This document shows positions 26,962 through 36,381 of a stretch of 37,504 bases of DNA, piece after piece. The position numbers and the translations under genes are program-made. The stretch comes from Alphaproteobacteria bacterium (lineage in GTDB: Bacteria > Pseudomonadota > Alphaproteobacteria > Rhizobiales > Hyphomicrobiaceae), in contig JAHJSN010000193.1 of NCBI GenBank assembly GCA_018830445.1, positions 1-37,504 of the forward strand. The letters run 5' to 3'. The number at the start of each line of letters is the position of its first letter. The stretch's first letter is position 1. The notes under the pieces were generated by a model. It saw only the letters and a list, made by a program, of their open reading frames with translations, searched no databases and had not been told where the DNA came from.

Positions 26962-29451
26962 ATGACGACAGTCCGGCGCAAGTCTAACAAGGAGCCGGCA
27001 AAGGCTTCGGGTGCCAAGCCCGAGGTCGTGGCGCTGGGAAAATCCGGTGCGGCGGCGGCGAAGCATCCTGAAGCGAGGCCCGCGGCAGGCAAAAAGAGCC
27101 GCTCAGAAAAACGCGTTGCTCATCAGGCAGCTTCGAAGGTCGCGAAATCCAAGTCTTCGGGCAAAGAAAATCCCGTTGCCAGCAGGGCCGCGGCCGCGAA
27201 GCGCAGCTGCGTCAAGGCGGCGGCGACGAATTCTCCACCGACGAAAAGATCCAGCCGAAATCCCGCCAAGTCGAGAGCTCTCGAGCCGGAGACGACGCCG
27301 GCGATCGAGCCGCCGCTGCCGCCGCAGGGGCCGGAGCGCTACTACAACCGGGAACTCTCCTGGCTGCAGTTCAATTCGCGAGTCCTGGAGGAGGCCAGCA
27401 ATCCAAACCATCCACTGCTCGAACGGCTGCGTTTTCTCTCGATCTCCGCTTCGAACCTCGATGAATTCTATATGGTGCGCGTCGCCGGTATTCGGGGACA
27501 AATCGTCAACGGCGTGTCGACACTGTCGCAAGACGGGCTGACGCCTGCCCAGCAGCTCGGGCGGATCAACGAGTTTGCCTCGCAGCTGATCGACCGGAAG
27601 GAAGCCTGCTGGGACGTGTTGCGCAAGGAGTTGTCCGCGACCGGCATTGCGGTGATCGTTCCAGAGCAGCTGACGGCTGACGAGAAGGTCTGGATCGAGG
27701 AAGAATTCTACCGGCACATCTTTCCGATCCTGACGCCGATTGCGGTCGATCCGGCGCACCCGTTTCCGTTCATTCCCAACCAGGGACTGACGATCGCAGC
27801 GCTGATGCAGCATGAAGAAACGGAACGCAGGCAAAACGCCCTGGTACCGATCTCCACCCAGTTGGATCGCTTCATCCGGCTGAAGCCTACGCCGGAGACA
27901 GCAGGGCAGGTGCGCTTCATCCCGATCGAGGATGTGATCGCGATGTACATCGAAGTGCTGTTTCCGCGCTTCGAGATCAAGGCGAAGGGTGCCTTCAGGG
28001 TTCTGCGAGACAGCGATATCGAGCTTGAAGAAGAAGCCGAAGACCTCGTGCAGACCTATGAGAACCTGCTCAAGCGGCGCAGGCGGGGGAACGTCATTCG
28101 TCTCGAACTGGCGCAGAGGATGGCGCCGCAGCTGCGCCGCTTCGTGGTCAGCGAATTGGAGGTGGGCGAGCCGGCCGTGTTCGTGAAGGACGGACTGCTG
28201 GGGTTCTCGGATACTTCGCAGCTCATCATTTCCGAGCGGCCCGACCTGTTGTTCAAGCCGTTCAACATCCGATATCCCGAGCGGGTGCGCGAGTACGAAG
28301 GCAACATCTTCGCGACGATCAAGGCGAAGGACTTCATCGTTCATCACCCCTACGAGTCGTTCGATGTCGTGGTGCAGTACCTGCGCCAGGCGGTCGGCGA
28401 TCCGAACGTCATGGCGATCAAGTGGACGCTTTACAGAACGTCGAAAGACTCACCCATCGTGCAGGCGTTGAAGGATGCCGTCGAAGCGGGTAAATCGGTT
28501 ACGGCGGTGGTGGAGCTCAAGGCGCGCTTCGACGAAGCCGCCAACATCCGCTGGGCGCGGGACCTGGAGAATGCGGGGGTTCATGTCGTCTACGGCTTCA
28601 TCGCTCTGAAGACGCATGCCAAGCTCGGCATCATCGTGCGCCGCGAGGGGGATGACCTCGTCACCTATTCGCATATCGGAACGGGAAACTATCACCCGCA
28701 GACCGCCCGCATCTATACCGACCTGTCGCTGTTTACGGACGACTCGGTGATCGCGCGGGATGTGACGCGGATCCTGAATTTCGTCACCGGCTACGGGGAA
28801 CCGGGCAGACTCGAACAGATGGCGGCGAGCCCGCACGGCATCCGCGAGCGCATCATCGATCACCTTCGCGAGGAAATCGCACATGCCCGCGCCGGGCGAC
28901 CGGCGGCGGTGTGGATGAAGATGAACGCCATCGTCGATCCGCAGATCATTGAAGCGCTCTACGAAGCAAGCCAGGCCGGCGTCGAAATCGATCTCGTGGT
29001 TCGTGGCATCTGCTGCCTTCGGCCGGGCGTGCCGGGAATGTCCGAGCGGATCCGCGTCAAGAGCATCATCGGGCGTTTCCTGGAACACGCGCGCATCTTC
29101 TGTTTCGGGCGCGGCCAGGGGCTGCCCTCGCCGGGTGCGGCTGTCTACATCTCGTCAGCGGACATGATGCAGCGCAATCTCGACCGGCGCGTGGAAGCCA
29201 TGGTGCCGGTCAACAATCCCACGACGCACGAACAGGTGCTGAACCAGATCATGGTGAGCAACTACATGGATAATCAGCAGAGCTGGCGGATCCTGGCGGA
29301 CGGCAGTTCGCAGCGCATCGTGCCATCGGAGGGCGATGAACCGTTCAACGCCCACGAGTATTTCATGACGAACCCGAGCCTGTCGGGACGTGGCGAGGCG
29401 GCGGTACAGGATTCGCCGCCTGCCGTGACGATGAAGCGCAAACGCCAGTGA
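26962..29451 (+). CDS. ppk: polyphosphate kinase 1
   Basis: An 829-residue Ppk1 that makes polyphosphate from ATP. The N-domain starts near residue 126 ([21 protein letters not shown]). The catalytic phosphohistidine is H571 in [19 protein letters not shown], and a second conserved His is in EHARIFCF near residue 710. The first ~120 residues are an unusual extension rich in Lys, Ala, Ser and Arg, absent from typical ~700-residue enzymes. The ATG at 26962 is preceded by GAGGAATTGAGGG; a TTG three codons upstream is less likely. Confidence 0.96.
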   Translation: MTTVRRKSNKEPAKASGAKPEVVALGKSGAAAAKHPEARPAAGKKSRSEKRVAHQAASKVAKSKSSGKENPVASRAAAAKRSCVKAAATNSPPTKRSSRNPAKSRALEPETTPAIEPPLPPQGPERYYNRELSWLQFNSRVLEEASNPNHPLLERLRFLSISASNLDEFYMVRVAGIRGQIVNGVSTLSQDGLTPAQQLGRINEFASQLIDRKEACWDVLRKELSATGIAVIVPEQLTADEKVWIEEEFYRHIFPILTPIAVDPAHPFPFIPNQGLTIAALMQHEETERRQNALVPISTQLDRFIRLKPTPETAGQVRFIPIEDVIAMYIEVLFPRFEIKAKGAFRVLRDSDIELEEEAEDLVQTYENLLKRRRRGNVIRLELAQRMAPQLRRFVVSELEVGEPAVFVKDGLLGFSDTSQLIISERPDLLFKPFNIRYPERVREYEGNIFATIKAKDFIVHHPYESFDVVVQYLRQAVGDPNVMAIKWTLYRTSKDSPIVQALKDAVEAGKSVTAVVELKARFDEAANIRWARDLENAGVHVVYGFIALKTHAKLGIIVRREGDDLVTYSHIGTGNYHPQTARIYTDLSLFTDDSVIARDVTRILNFVTGYGEPGRLEQMAASPHGIRERIIDHLREEIAHARAGRPAAVWMKMNAIVDPQIIEALYEASQAGVEIDLVVRGICCLRPGVPGMSERIRVKSIIGRFLEHARIFCFGRGQGLPSPGAAVYISSADMMQRNLDRRVEAMVPVNNPTTHEQVLNQIMVSNYMDNQQSWRILADGSSQRIVPSEGDEPFNAHEYFMTNPSLSGRGEAAVQDSPPAVTMKRKRQ

Positions 29452-29458
29452 TGAACCT

Positions 29459-29824
29459 TCACGCGCGGCTCATCGCCGAGAATGGCGCCAGGAAGCACAC
29501 GCCAACTTTCAGACCGTCCTGATAGACAACCCGGCAATCGACTTCGCGGCGGTCGTTGAGGAGGCGCAGGCGCACCATTTCGGGTAGCCAGATATTGGAG
29601 GCCGACAGGTCGAAGGGCAGGCGAAGGAGGGCGCCTGTCGAAGAAATGTTGGCCACTGCGCATGGCATCGTACCGTGCAAGTGTTCGGCGGTCAGGGCGG
29701 CGGGCAGTCGGACCTCCTTGCGCGGAGCACGCGCGATTGCTTCGCCGACGCTGGTCGGGAACAAGGTTTTCGGCCTCGAGTGACGGCGGCCAAAGGGGCG
29801 AGCGGCGGTCATGGTGGCAGGCAT
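29459..29824 (-). CDS. PilZ-domain protein (c-di-GMP binding)
   Basis: A 121-residue protein. The canonical c-di-GMP motif is complete: RKEVR at 35-39 (RxxxR) and NISSTG at 59-64 ([D/N]xSxxG), followed by LPEMVRLRLLNDRREVDCRVVYQDGLKVGVCF, typical of the PilZ barrel. The ATG at 29824 has AGGAG seven bases upstream; a longer frame upstream has no family similarity. It is 110 bp after the TadG-like gene on the same strand and converges on ppk with a seven-base gap. Confidence 0.88.
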   Translation of the reverse strand: MPATMTAARPFGRRHSRPKTLFPTSVGEAIARAPRKEVRLPAALTAEHLHGTMPCAVANISSTGALLRLPFDLSASNIWLPEMVRLRLLNDRREVDCRVVYQDGLKVGVCFLAPFSAMSRA

Positions 29825-29934
29825 CTTCGGGCTCCTGTGATCGTTTAGGATTAGCGGGAGGGGGCAGCCAACCGCCGGGTCGGCTGTATTTTTCGGTCGG
29901 AAGCAGGCGATGTCGGCAGTCGGGGGGCGGGCGG

Positions 29935-31191
29935 TCATCGCAGCAACTGCGGGCCGGCCTTGATCTTGGGCATGAGTTGCGGAAGTCCGGTTTCCTCGCA
30001 GGTCGAACGGACATGGAGCTGGCCGTTGCCTTCCAGGTAGAAATGATCGGCGATCATCGCGAAGCAGGGGGACGTTTCGTTCATCTGGCCGTTGCCGCTG
30101 ATATTGATCCGCCATTGAGGGGCGTAGACGATGCCGTCGATCCTGATGCGGCCGCCGCCCTGAATGACGGTTTCGCGAATGTTGGACGTGAGCGAATCGT
30201 TCTTCCGGTCGACGATTGCAAATCCGGCCAGGCTTCCTTGTGATGGCGCGCGAAGGTCAATGTCGCCGCCTCCGCGAACGATCATTCTGGTGTCATAGCC
30301 GCGGAAAAACAGGGTAACCTTGTCGCCGGTAAGGCTCGCCTGACCCTGGATTTCAAGATAGCCGTTGCGGAAGACGTAGGTGCCTTCCTGGAGCGTTACG
30401 CGCGCATGGGGCTTCAGCACCGTATCGCCGCAGTAGATGCCCGGACGCAGCGTAAAATCCCCGGACTTCAGTTCCATGTCGGTGAAATCGCAGTCGCCCG
30501 ATGGCGCATCGAAGCCGGAAAACTTTGTGCGGAAGGGATCTTCCAGCCGATCGCATTCCCCGTATGGGCGCGGGGAGAAATGATCGGCCCCGATAATGCC
30601 GCCGTGAGTGCAGAAGCCTTGTGCCGTGGCGACCGCGGTACCGTCGGCGTTGATCGAGGATGGGCTTGAGGAATTGACCCATGCCCAGCAGTTCTGGGAG
30701 GCAACCTGGTTGATGCCCTGGAGATGCAAACCGTCGGTTGCGTTTTCACTAAGTGCCAGGAGGCAGGCGATGCCGCCGTTGTCTACCTGGGGGCGGGCAA
30801 TTGCCATGGCGGAAAGATTGAACTCGTTGTGGCCGAACAGCTTCATGATGGCGGTGGGGTGGTTGTAGCTGGCGCTGACCGAAACCTCCGCGTTCGTGCC
30901 CTTGATTTCCGAAGTCACGCCTGCGAGGCCGCTGTGGGCCAGGTTGTCCTGGAAGAAATCCGTTGCGGCTTCGATGCGGTTCTCGCTGGTTGTTGCGGGA
31001 AGCCGGGCGCCGGCGATCGCGGCCTTGTCGACCAGGGTCTGAAGCTTCTGGTGGGCGGTGATCGCCTGGCCGTAGTCGATTGCCAGTCCGACTGTCGCGA
31101 ACATCGGCAGAATCAGCAGGCCGAACAGCATTCCCACGTTACCCTTGTTTTCAGTTCGGAATGCAAACAAAAGCTTTATTGCGCAGTCCAT
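29935..31191 (-). CDS. TadG-like pilus/surface protein with beta-rich C-terminus
   Basis: A 418-residue protein starting with the Flp-pilus TadE/G-type N-terminus (NKGNVGMLFGLLILPMFATVGLAIDYGQ, residues ~15-42), a single membrane helix. Residues ~45-130 form the pseudopilin-like body. From residue ~230 the sequence becomes glycine-rich and beta-strand-like (GDFTLRPGIYCGD, GTYVFRNGYLEIQGQA, GDKVTLFFRG, RIDGIVYAPQWRINISGNGQ), suggestive of a beta-solenoid. The ATG at 31189-31191 follows GGAGG. No other tad/cpa genes are in the window. Confidence 0.8.
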   Translation of the reverse strand: MDCAIKLLFAFRTENKGNVGMLFGLLILPMFATVGLAIDYGQAITAHQKLQTLVDKAAIAGARLPATTSENRIEAATDFFQDNLAHSGLAGVTSEIKGTNAEVSVSASYNHPTAIMKLFGHNEFNLSAMAIARPQVDNGGIACLLALSENATDGLHLQGINQVASQNCWAWVNSSSPSSINADGTAVATAQGFCTHGGIIGADHFSPRPYGECDRLEDPFRTKFSGFDAPSGDCDFTDMELKSGDFTLRPGIYCGDTVLKPHARVTLQEGTYVFRNGYLEIQGQASLTGDKVTLFFRGYDTRMIVRGGGDIDLRAPSQGSLAGFAIVDRKNDSLTSNIRETVIQGGGRIRIDGIVYAPQWRINISGNGQMNETSPCFAMIADHFYLEGNGQLHVRSTCEETGLPQLMPKIKAGPQLLR

Positions 31192-32152
31192 GATTATTAC
31201 CTCCGGTTTACGGTGGCTTAACGATTGCTGCAATCCCTAGCAAAGTCTTAAAGATTTTTGATCGTTTTTTATGGAATTCATCGAAATTCTGCTCGGCAAT
31301 GCGTTAGGAATAATTCCGGGTTAACAGGCGATATGCCTGGGATTCCATTCACGTCTGATCCGTTTTGATATTCCCGGCCATAAAAAAGGGGCTTACGAGA
31401 TCCGTTGCCGGCCGAAAGAATGCGGCTTGCAGAAGGTTTTCGAGGCGGCTTGGTTAGCGCACTGATAGTTGGTTTCCAATCCCTTGATGCGACGCCGGGG
31501 CGGTAACGAAATATTTGCAAAGGATGAGTAAATCGCTTTTTTTAACGGGTTGTTTTCAATACATCCATTGTTTGGCGGCAGGCGGTATTCGCGCGTTGAT
31601 CTTTAGTCCCGGAGTGGAGCGCCTGAAGCCTGGTTTCGGTAAATGCCATCCAAGCGACCTTGGGGTTGTCGCAGATCGCACCGAATGCAATCGAAATCCG
31701 GCAGGGCGCAAGGTCTGTCGAAAGCGCCGGTTTCGAACTCACTGGATAGGTGGGTTGAGCCGTCAGTGGCCGGTTTTTTGCCGGACTTCCGTTGCGGGAG
31801 GTTGTGCCCCGTGTTCTCAATCGGTTTGGCTGCCGCTGCCGCTGCGGCTGCCGGATATATTTCTGAAAGTGCGACTGGATCTGATGTGGGAACCCAATGC
31901 GGCAACTGTCGCAGTGATGGTGCCCGAAGCGGGGGCGCCGCGCCGTGGCAGCTGAATCAATTTATTCAGTCGGGAGCAGCCGAGCGTCGGTTGCCGGTTT
32001 CAGGTTTCCACCATCGAATTGCCATACACGGCCAGTCAATCTGAGTGGCGGGGGCAGGCCAACTGTCCGTTGTCAGTGGCTATCTTTGGAAAATCGGGTA
32101 AGTTGCCGGTCAACCGGCGGTTGCCGGAAGTGTAACTGCGTGGAGTAACCCG
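31192..32152. other. 961-bp spacer upstream of the bactofilin gene
   Basis: This long spacer separates divergent tadG-like and bactofilin genes. The part next to tadG (about 31230-31330) is AT-rich and likely holds its promoter. Frames such as 31515-31955 and 31643-32044 lack convincing starts, domains or signal peptides. TTGCCGG recurs near 31994 and 32103-32126. I see no RNA gene. Confidence 0.45.
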
Positions 32153-32803
32153 GTGAGCGAGCCATCCAATCAAAGCGTTATCATGCCTGGTACGGTCATT
32201 GAGGGAGAGGTGGTCGCGAAAGGGCCGCTTACGATCAACGGGCGGGTGCAGGGCAACCTGACGGCCCAATCCGTGACGATCAGCAGGACCGGTGGGATCT
32301 TTGGCTCTCTCAGAGCGCAAAACGCCGTGGTTCATGGGGACGTCCAGGGCGAAGTCTCGGTGATCGAGCTGATCAGCATCGGCGAGACGGGGTCGGTGAG
32401 TGGACGGGTGGAGTATGGCAGGATCGCGATGGCGGAGGGTGGTTCGCTCAGTGCCACGCTGCGGAATGTGCCACCGCATCTGTCCGGCGATCTCAACCTT
32501 AGCGTTGCCAGAGGCGGCTCGGTGCAGATCACGACGGTCGATCTCACCGCCTTCGATCCTGACGATAGCGCCAGAGATCTGACTTATACGGTGAGCAGGC
32601 CAAAAAATGGGTTCGTGGCTTTCGCCGCGGAGCCATCGACTTCGATCGGCACATTCACCCAGGCCGATCTGGAGGGCGGCAGACTGGTATTCGTGCACAG
32701 CGGGGCAACCGCGCCGACAGCCGGTTTCGATACGATTGTTTCGGATGCCAAGGGTGCGACCTCCGGCGAGCCGCGGCACGTCACCGTTTCGGTTGTTGCA
32801 TGA
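32153..32803 (+). CDS. bactofilin with C-terminal cadherin-like (CSPG-type) domain
   Basis: A 216-residue protein. Residues ~10-103 form a bactofilin (DUF583) beta-helix: VIEGEVVAKGPLTINGRVQG, then repeats of about 17-18 residues with G-V/I-spacing (SVTISRTGGIFGSLRAQNAV, HGDVQGEVSVIELISIGET). Residues ~119-216 match the CSPG/cadherin-3-like repeat: VDLTAFDPDDSARDLTYTV, PKNGFVAF, FTQADLEGGRLVFVHSG, FDTIVSDAKG. Bactofilins polymerise into cytosolic or membrane-associated scaffolds; the second domain is usually extracellular in other proteins. There is no signal peptide. The GTG start has GGAG eight bases upstream. Confidence 0.85.
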   Translation: MSEPSNQSVIMPGTVIEGEVVAKGPLTINGRVQGNLTAQSVTISRTGGIFGSLRAQNAVVHGDVQGEVSVIELISIGETGSVSGRVEYGRIAMAEGGSLSATLRNVPPHLSGDLNLSVARGGSVQITTVDLTAFDPDDSARDLTYTVSRPKNGFVAFAAEPSTSIGTFTQADLEGGRLVFVHSGATAPTAGFDTIVSDAKGATSGEPRHVTVSVVA

Positions 32804-32872
32804 GTTTGCAAATCAGCCGGTTCAGTATCGCCTGAACGAATTCCTGCCGCAGGGTTGCAGGTTGGGAGAGTA

Positions 32873-33799
32873 TCAACGCGGGCCGGGGTTATAGGCGCGC
32901 TTCTTTTTCCAGGTCTGGAAGAAATAGGCGAGTTCATCGTCGACTACTTCGGGCATGACGATACGGACGGTGACGATCTGATCGCCGGTTTCGCCGGTCT
33001 TGGCGTTGCGGACGCCCTTGCCCTTGAGGCGGAACATGCGTCCTGAGGATGTGCCCTTGGGCAGGCTCAACTGAACGCGGCTGGCAATGGTCGAGACCTC
33101 GATCTTGCCGCCGAGGACCGCCTCATCGACACTAATCGGCACATCGCAATGGATGTCCAGGCCGTCGCGCCGGAAACGGGCGTGTGGGCGGACCTTGATC
33201 TCCACCAGCGCGTCGCCAGCTTCACCGCCGAGAAGGCCGGCGCTGCCCTTGCCGCGAAGGCGCAGGACCTGCCCGTCGGCAACGCCTTCGGGAACGTTTA
33301 GATCGAGGATGCCGCCTTCGGGCATGGTCACGCGCTTCTTGACGCCGGTGATCGATTCATTGAAGTCGACTTCAAGCGTGTACCTGACGTCCTGGCCGCG
33401 CCGGTGAAAGCCGCCCGTGCCTTGGGTGCCTGCGCCGTTGCCTCGAATTCCGCCGCCGGTCCGGTTGGCAGAAAACATCTCTTCGAAGATGCTCGAAAAC
33501 CCATCGAAGCCGCCGGCTCCGGCGTGGCCGCTCGCCGTGTTCGCATAGGGGGGACGGTGGCCGCGGCGCGGTTCACCGCTGGCATCGATTTCGCCATTAT
33601 CGTAAAGGCGGCGTTTGGGGGGATCGCCGATAATTTCGTAGGCGGCGGAAACGCGCTTGAAGCGGTCGGCCGCGGTCGCATCGCCTGGGTGGAGGTCGGG
33701 GTGGAGTTCTTTTGCCAGTTTGCGGAATGCGCGTCTGATATCGTCGTCCGCGGCATCACGGGAAACGCCCAATGTCGCATATGGGTCGGTCGCGGTCAC
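32873..33799 (-). CDS. DnaJ-family cochaperone (class B, CbpA-like)
   Basis: A 308-residue J-domain protein: J domain at ~4-68 with HPD at 33-35, a Gly-rich linker (about 70-130) and two C-terminal beta-barrel domains starting near VRYTLEVDFNESITGVKKRV (about 138). There is no zinc finger between linker and barrel, so it is a DnaJ class B protein, CbpA-like. J domains stimulate the ATPase of Hsp70 (DnaK). The start codon is GTG. It converges on the bactofilin gene with a 69-bp gap; whether it serves it is unknown. Confidence 0.92.
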   Translation of the reverse strand: MTATDPYATLGVSRDAADDDIRRAFRKLAKELHPDLHPGDATAADRFKRVSAAYEIIGDPPKRRLYDNGEIDASGEPRRGHRPPYANTASGHAGAGGFDGFSSIFEEMFSANRTGGGIRGNGAGTQGTGGFHRRGQDVRYTLEVDFNESITGVKKRVTMPEGGILDLNVPEGVADGQVLRLRGKGSAGLLGGEAGDALVEIKVRPHARFRRDGLDIHCDVPISVDEAVLGGKIEVSTIASRVQLSLPKGTSSGRMFRLKGKGVRNAKTGETGDQIVTVRIVMPEVVDDELAYFFQTWKKKRAYNPGPR

Positions 33800-34046
33800 G
33801 GATGGGTCCCCTGATCGGTCAGTCGTTTGTTCTGCATCGGTAATGTTGCGCGGGCGTACGCCAACAGAGGCCTGGTGCCAAGGCTGCCGGCCAGTTCCAG
33901 TAGATCGGCCCTACTTGCGGGGAGATTGTGGCAAGCCTGAGCATGACGCAACGGCAAAATCCAAAACCGGCCTGTTGAACTGAGTTTTTGACAGTCTGCG
34001 TCCGGGCAAGCGGGCATGACGGCTTGGCCGGCCCTTATACGACTTG

Positions 34047-35585
34047 TCAGACGATGCGAATCTCCGGCTTGCACCCGACCAGGCTGGCAAGGGTCGCGAA
34101 GCGGCGGCGCAGGCGGGCGCCATCGAGGTCCGAAATGGACTCCGGGATGCTCCAGACGAGCCGTCCATTTTCGTAAGACAGCGAGGTTTGATTGATCTTT
34201 CCGGCCATGCCGACCGACAGCATGTGCGAAGCGCGCACGGCGGCACCGATGATCATGGCGCGATTGACGGCCGGCTTGCTTGCCGCCTTCTTCAAGCGCC
34301 TGGACAGATTTTCGCCCTCTTCCTCGCCGCGGCCGGCATGGCGGAAGTAGATCGAAAGGGCCAGAAAGATGCGTCCGGGATGGTCGATGCCGCTGAGCGC
34401 GGAATGGGCAACGGCATCGAGACTTTGTTCGCCGCGGTAATCGGGGTGGGCACGCCAGCCGATATCGGAAATCAGGCAGGCGGCATGGCGCAGGCGGCGT
34501 TCATCGGGAGTTTCGGCCAGATCTTGCTTGGTGAACAGGCTGTCTGTCCAGCCGCAAAGTTCTTCGCCAAGTTCGGGCGAGCGGGAATAAAGTTCGGCAA
34601 GTCTACGGCAATAGCTGATGAGTGGGTCCTTGGCGCGCTCGGCCTCGCTGAGAAGCGAATAGAAGATGCCTTCGCGGACGCCGAAGACTGAAAATTGCAC
34701 CGACTTTGGTTTCACCTTCTGGAGCAGTCGTTCCATCAGCAGCGCGCCGTAGGGTACGACCTCGCGCCTCGCCTTGGAAATCCTGGAGCCGCCGGGAAGA
34801 GTCGAGATGGATTTCGTCTTGTAGAGTAATTCGGCGAAGTCGATGGCTGCGGTACGGCTCAGGTCGTATTCGTGCATGACGTTCAGCGGGTAATCGGAGC
34901 CGGCCATGTGCATCTTTGCAATCGCCCGCCAGGTGCCTCCGACTGCATAAAACGTGCGGTCGTCGCCGTCCTTCAGCCAAGGGATGCCGGCAATCGCCTT
35001 GTCGATCAGGCCGGCGGCCTTTTCGATCTTGCCTGCGGTCATGTCGATGAGCCGGAGGCCACCAAGCGGAAGCGTGATGGCATTACGGACCTCGCCGCCC
35101 CTGATGTCCACCAGTTCGACGCTGCCGCCGCCCAAGTCGGCAACGATGCCGTCTGCGTCGGGAACCCCCATTAGGACACCCTGAGCGGCGATGCGGGCCT
35201 CCTCCTCGCCGGTTAGGATATTGACTTCGACGCGGCAGATCTCTTCGGCGATGCGGATGAACGTGCCGCCGTCCACAGCGTCCCGGACCGCAGCGGTCGC
35301 GATCACCTTCAAGATGCCCACGTCGAGAGAATCGGCAACGGCGCGGAACCGCTTGAGCGCGTTGACCGCGCATTCGATGGAGTCCGTGCCGAGGCGGCCG
35401 GTGCTGGCGACCTTGCGGCCGAGTCCGCACAGCTCTTTTTCGTTGAAGAACGGGGTCGGCGCCCGAACCGCGCCTTCGTAGATGACGAGACGGACGGAGT
35501 TGGAACCGATGTCAATGACGCCGACTGGCGGACCGGTGGAGATTTCGACCCGCTGGGCTGCACTGAAGCGCCTGGTGAAAAGCAT
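34047..35585 (-). CDS. ppx: exopolyphosphatase
   Basis: A 512-residue Ppx/GppA-family phosphatase that releases phosphate from polyphosphate ends (and/or hydrolyses pppGpp). Motifs: VIDIGSNSVRLVIYEG (phosphate-1, ~23-38), the EEEARIAAQGV stretch and IVADLGGGSVELVDI (phosphate-2). Length fits the two-domain alphaproteobacterial form. The ATG at 35585 follows GAGGCGAAG; longer upstream frames lack similarity. In many Hyphomicrobiales ppx follows ppk directly; here it is on the opposite strand about 4.6 kb away. Confidence 0.92.
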   Translation of the reverse strand: MLFTRRFSAAQRVEISTGPPVGVIDIGSNSVRLVIYEGAVRAPTPFFNEKELCGLGRKVASTGRLGTDSIECAVNALKRFRAVADSLDVGILKVIATAAVRDAVDGGTFIRIAEEICRVEVNILTGEEEARIAAQGVLMGVPDADGIVADLGGGSVELVDIRGGEVRNAITLPLGGLRLIDMTAGKIEKAAGLIDKAIAGIPWLKDGDDRTFYAVGGTWRAIAKMHMAGSDYPLNVMHEYDLSRTAAIDFAELLYKTKSISTLPGGSRISKARREVVPYGALLMERLLQKVKPKSVQFSVFGVREGIFYSLLSEAERAKDPLISYCRRLAELYSRSPELGEELCGWTDSLFTKQDLAETPDERRLRHAACLISDIGWRAHPDYRGEQSLDAVAHSALSGIDHPGRIFLALSIYFRHAGRGEEEGENLSRRLKKAASKPAVNRAMIIGAAVRASHMLSVGMAGKINQTSLSYENGRLVWSIPESISDLDGARLRRRFATLASLVGCKPEIRIV

Positions 35586-35865
35586 GATCTTCGCCTCAGT
35601 TTCGTCGCCTGGCGCCGGAGACCAGCGGCAAGCGAGTTCTACACCTGCGCGGCATGCCATTTTTGCTGCCGCAGTGTCCAGCGTTCGAGGGCGCCACGGC
35701 CCTGACTAGCGCGATTCAGCGCATTTGGGTGAGGCCTTAGTGCAGCATTCCACATAAGAACACCGGGTCATTCGGGTGAGATGGGACAAGTGCGATATTT
35801 CGGGCACGGGCACGCGCACGGGCACGGCTGCGGCTACGGCCCGGAGGCCGGGAAGCGGACGATTG

Positions 35866-36356
35866 GTTAACCCGCCTTTCTCCCAGGGATTCGGGTCGTC
35901 ATCGCTCCAGGGCGGGTTGTTCGGCCAGAAGGGACGCGAAAAGCGTATGGGGTCATACGGTTGAGCGGTCCGTCATGCTGGAAGCATGCCTCCGGCATGA
36001 CGCCGATGGCCCGCCCTGGGCGACCCGAAGGGCGGGTCCAAATGGCTGACAGACTGTGTCGCGTCGGAGACGCGCTTCTAGTGTTCCGACTCTGACATAT
36101 GGTTCCCTGCCGGGAACCTGAATGTCAGCCCGGAACACTAGGCAACCTTTTGATTGTGTTCTGGATTCACAAACATTTGACGACCTCTACCCGGGAATCA
36201 AATGTTTGAGCCAGAACACTAGCACGAACCACTTGCCCGTCGTGTCGGAGACGCGCTTCCAGCACGATGAACCACATCGATCTGCGTGTTTCTCCTGGTC
36301 TGTCAGCCATCTGACCTCCGTGACGACCACACCCCCTGGGAGAAAGGCGGGTTAAC
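35866..36356. repeat. palindromic block with 23-bp perfect terminal inverted repeats
   Basis: The sequence at 35866-35888 (starting GTTAACCCGCC) is the exact reverse complement of 36334-36356, and the inverted similarity continues a little inward (GGTCGTCA). Further inverted pairs lie inside: a GGCTGACAGAC-type sequence near 36043 against 36300, and CGTCATGC/GCATGACG at 35971-36002. The direct repeat GTCGGAGACGCGCTTC occurs at about 36063 and 36244. Element A copy 2 sits inside. No protein is encoded and no target duplication is evident. The remaining spacer 35586-35865 holds nothing else that I can support. Confidence 0.75.
36078..36222 (-). repeat. dispersed two-hairpin palindromic element A, copy 2
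   Basis: The reverse complement of 23898-24043 with only a few differences, again bounded by CTAG. It lies inside the larger inverted-repeat block between ppx and gshB. Homology stops at the CTAG ends; the flanking DNA differs, which supports independent insertion of a discrete element. Confidence 0.9.
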
Positions 36357-36381
36357 GCAGCAACGATGGCGGCGTTTGAAC

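Noticed and set aside
31207-31221. CtrA-like box (TTAA-N7-TAAA on the minus strand) before the TadG-like gene
   Set aside because: The second half deviates from TTAA and the site lies only 16-30 bases before the start codon, too close to the ribosome-binding site to be persuasive.
31515-32044. Open frames in the spacer upstream of the bactofilin gene
   Set aside because: No convincing start site, no domain pattern and biased composition; likely chance frames.
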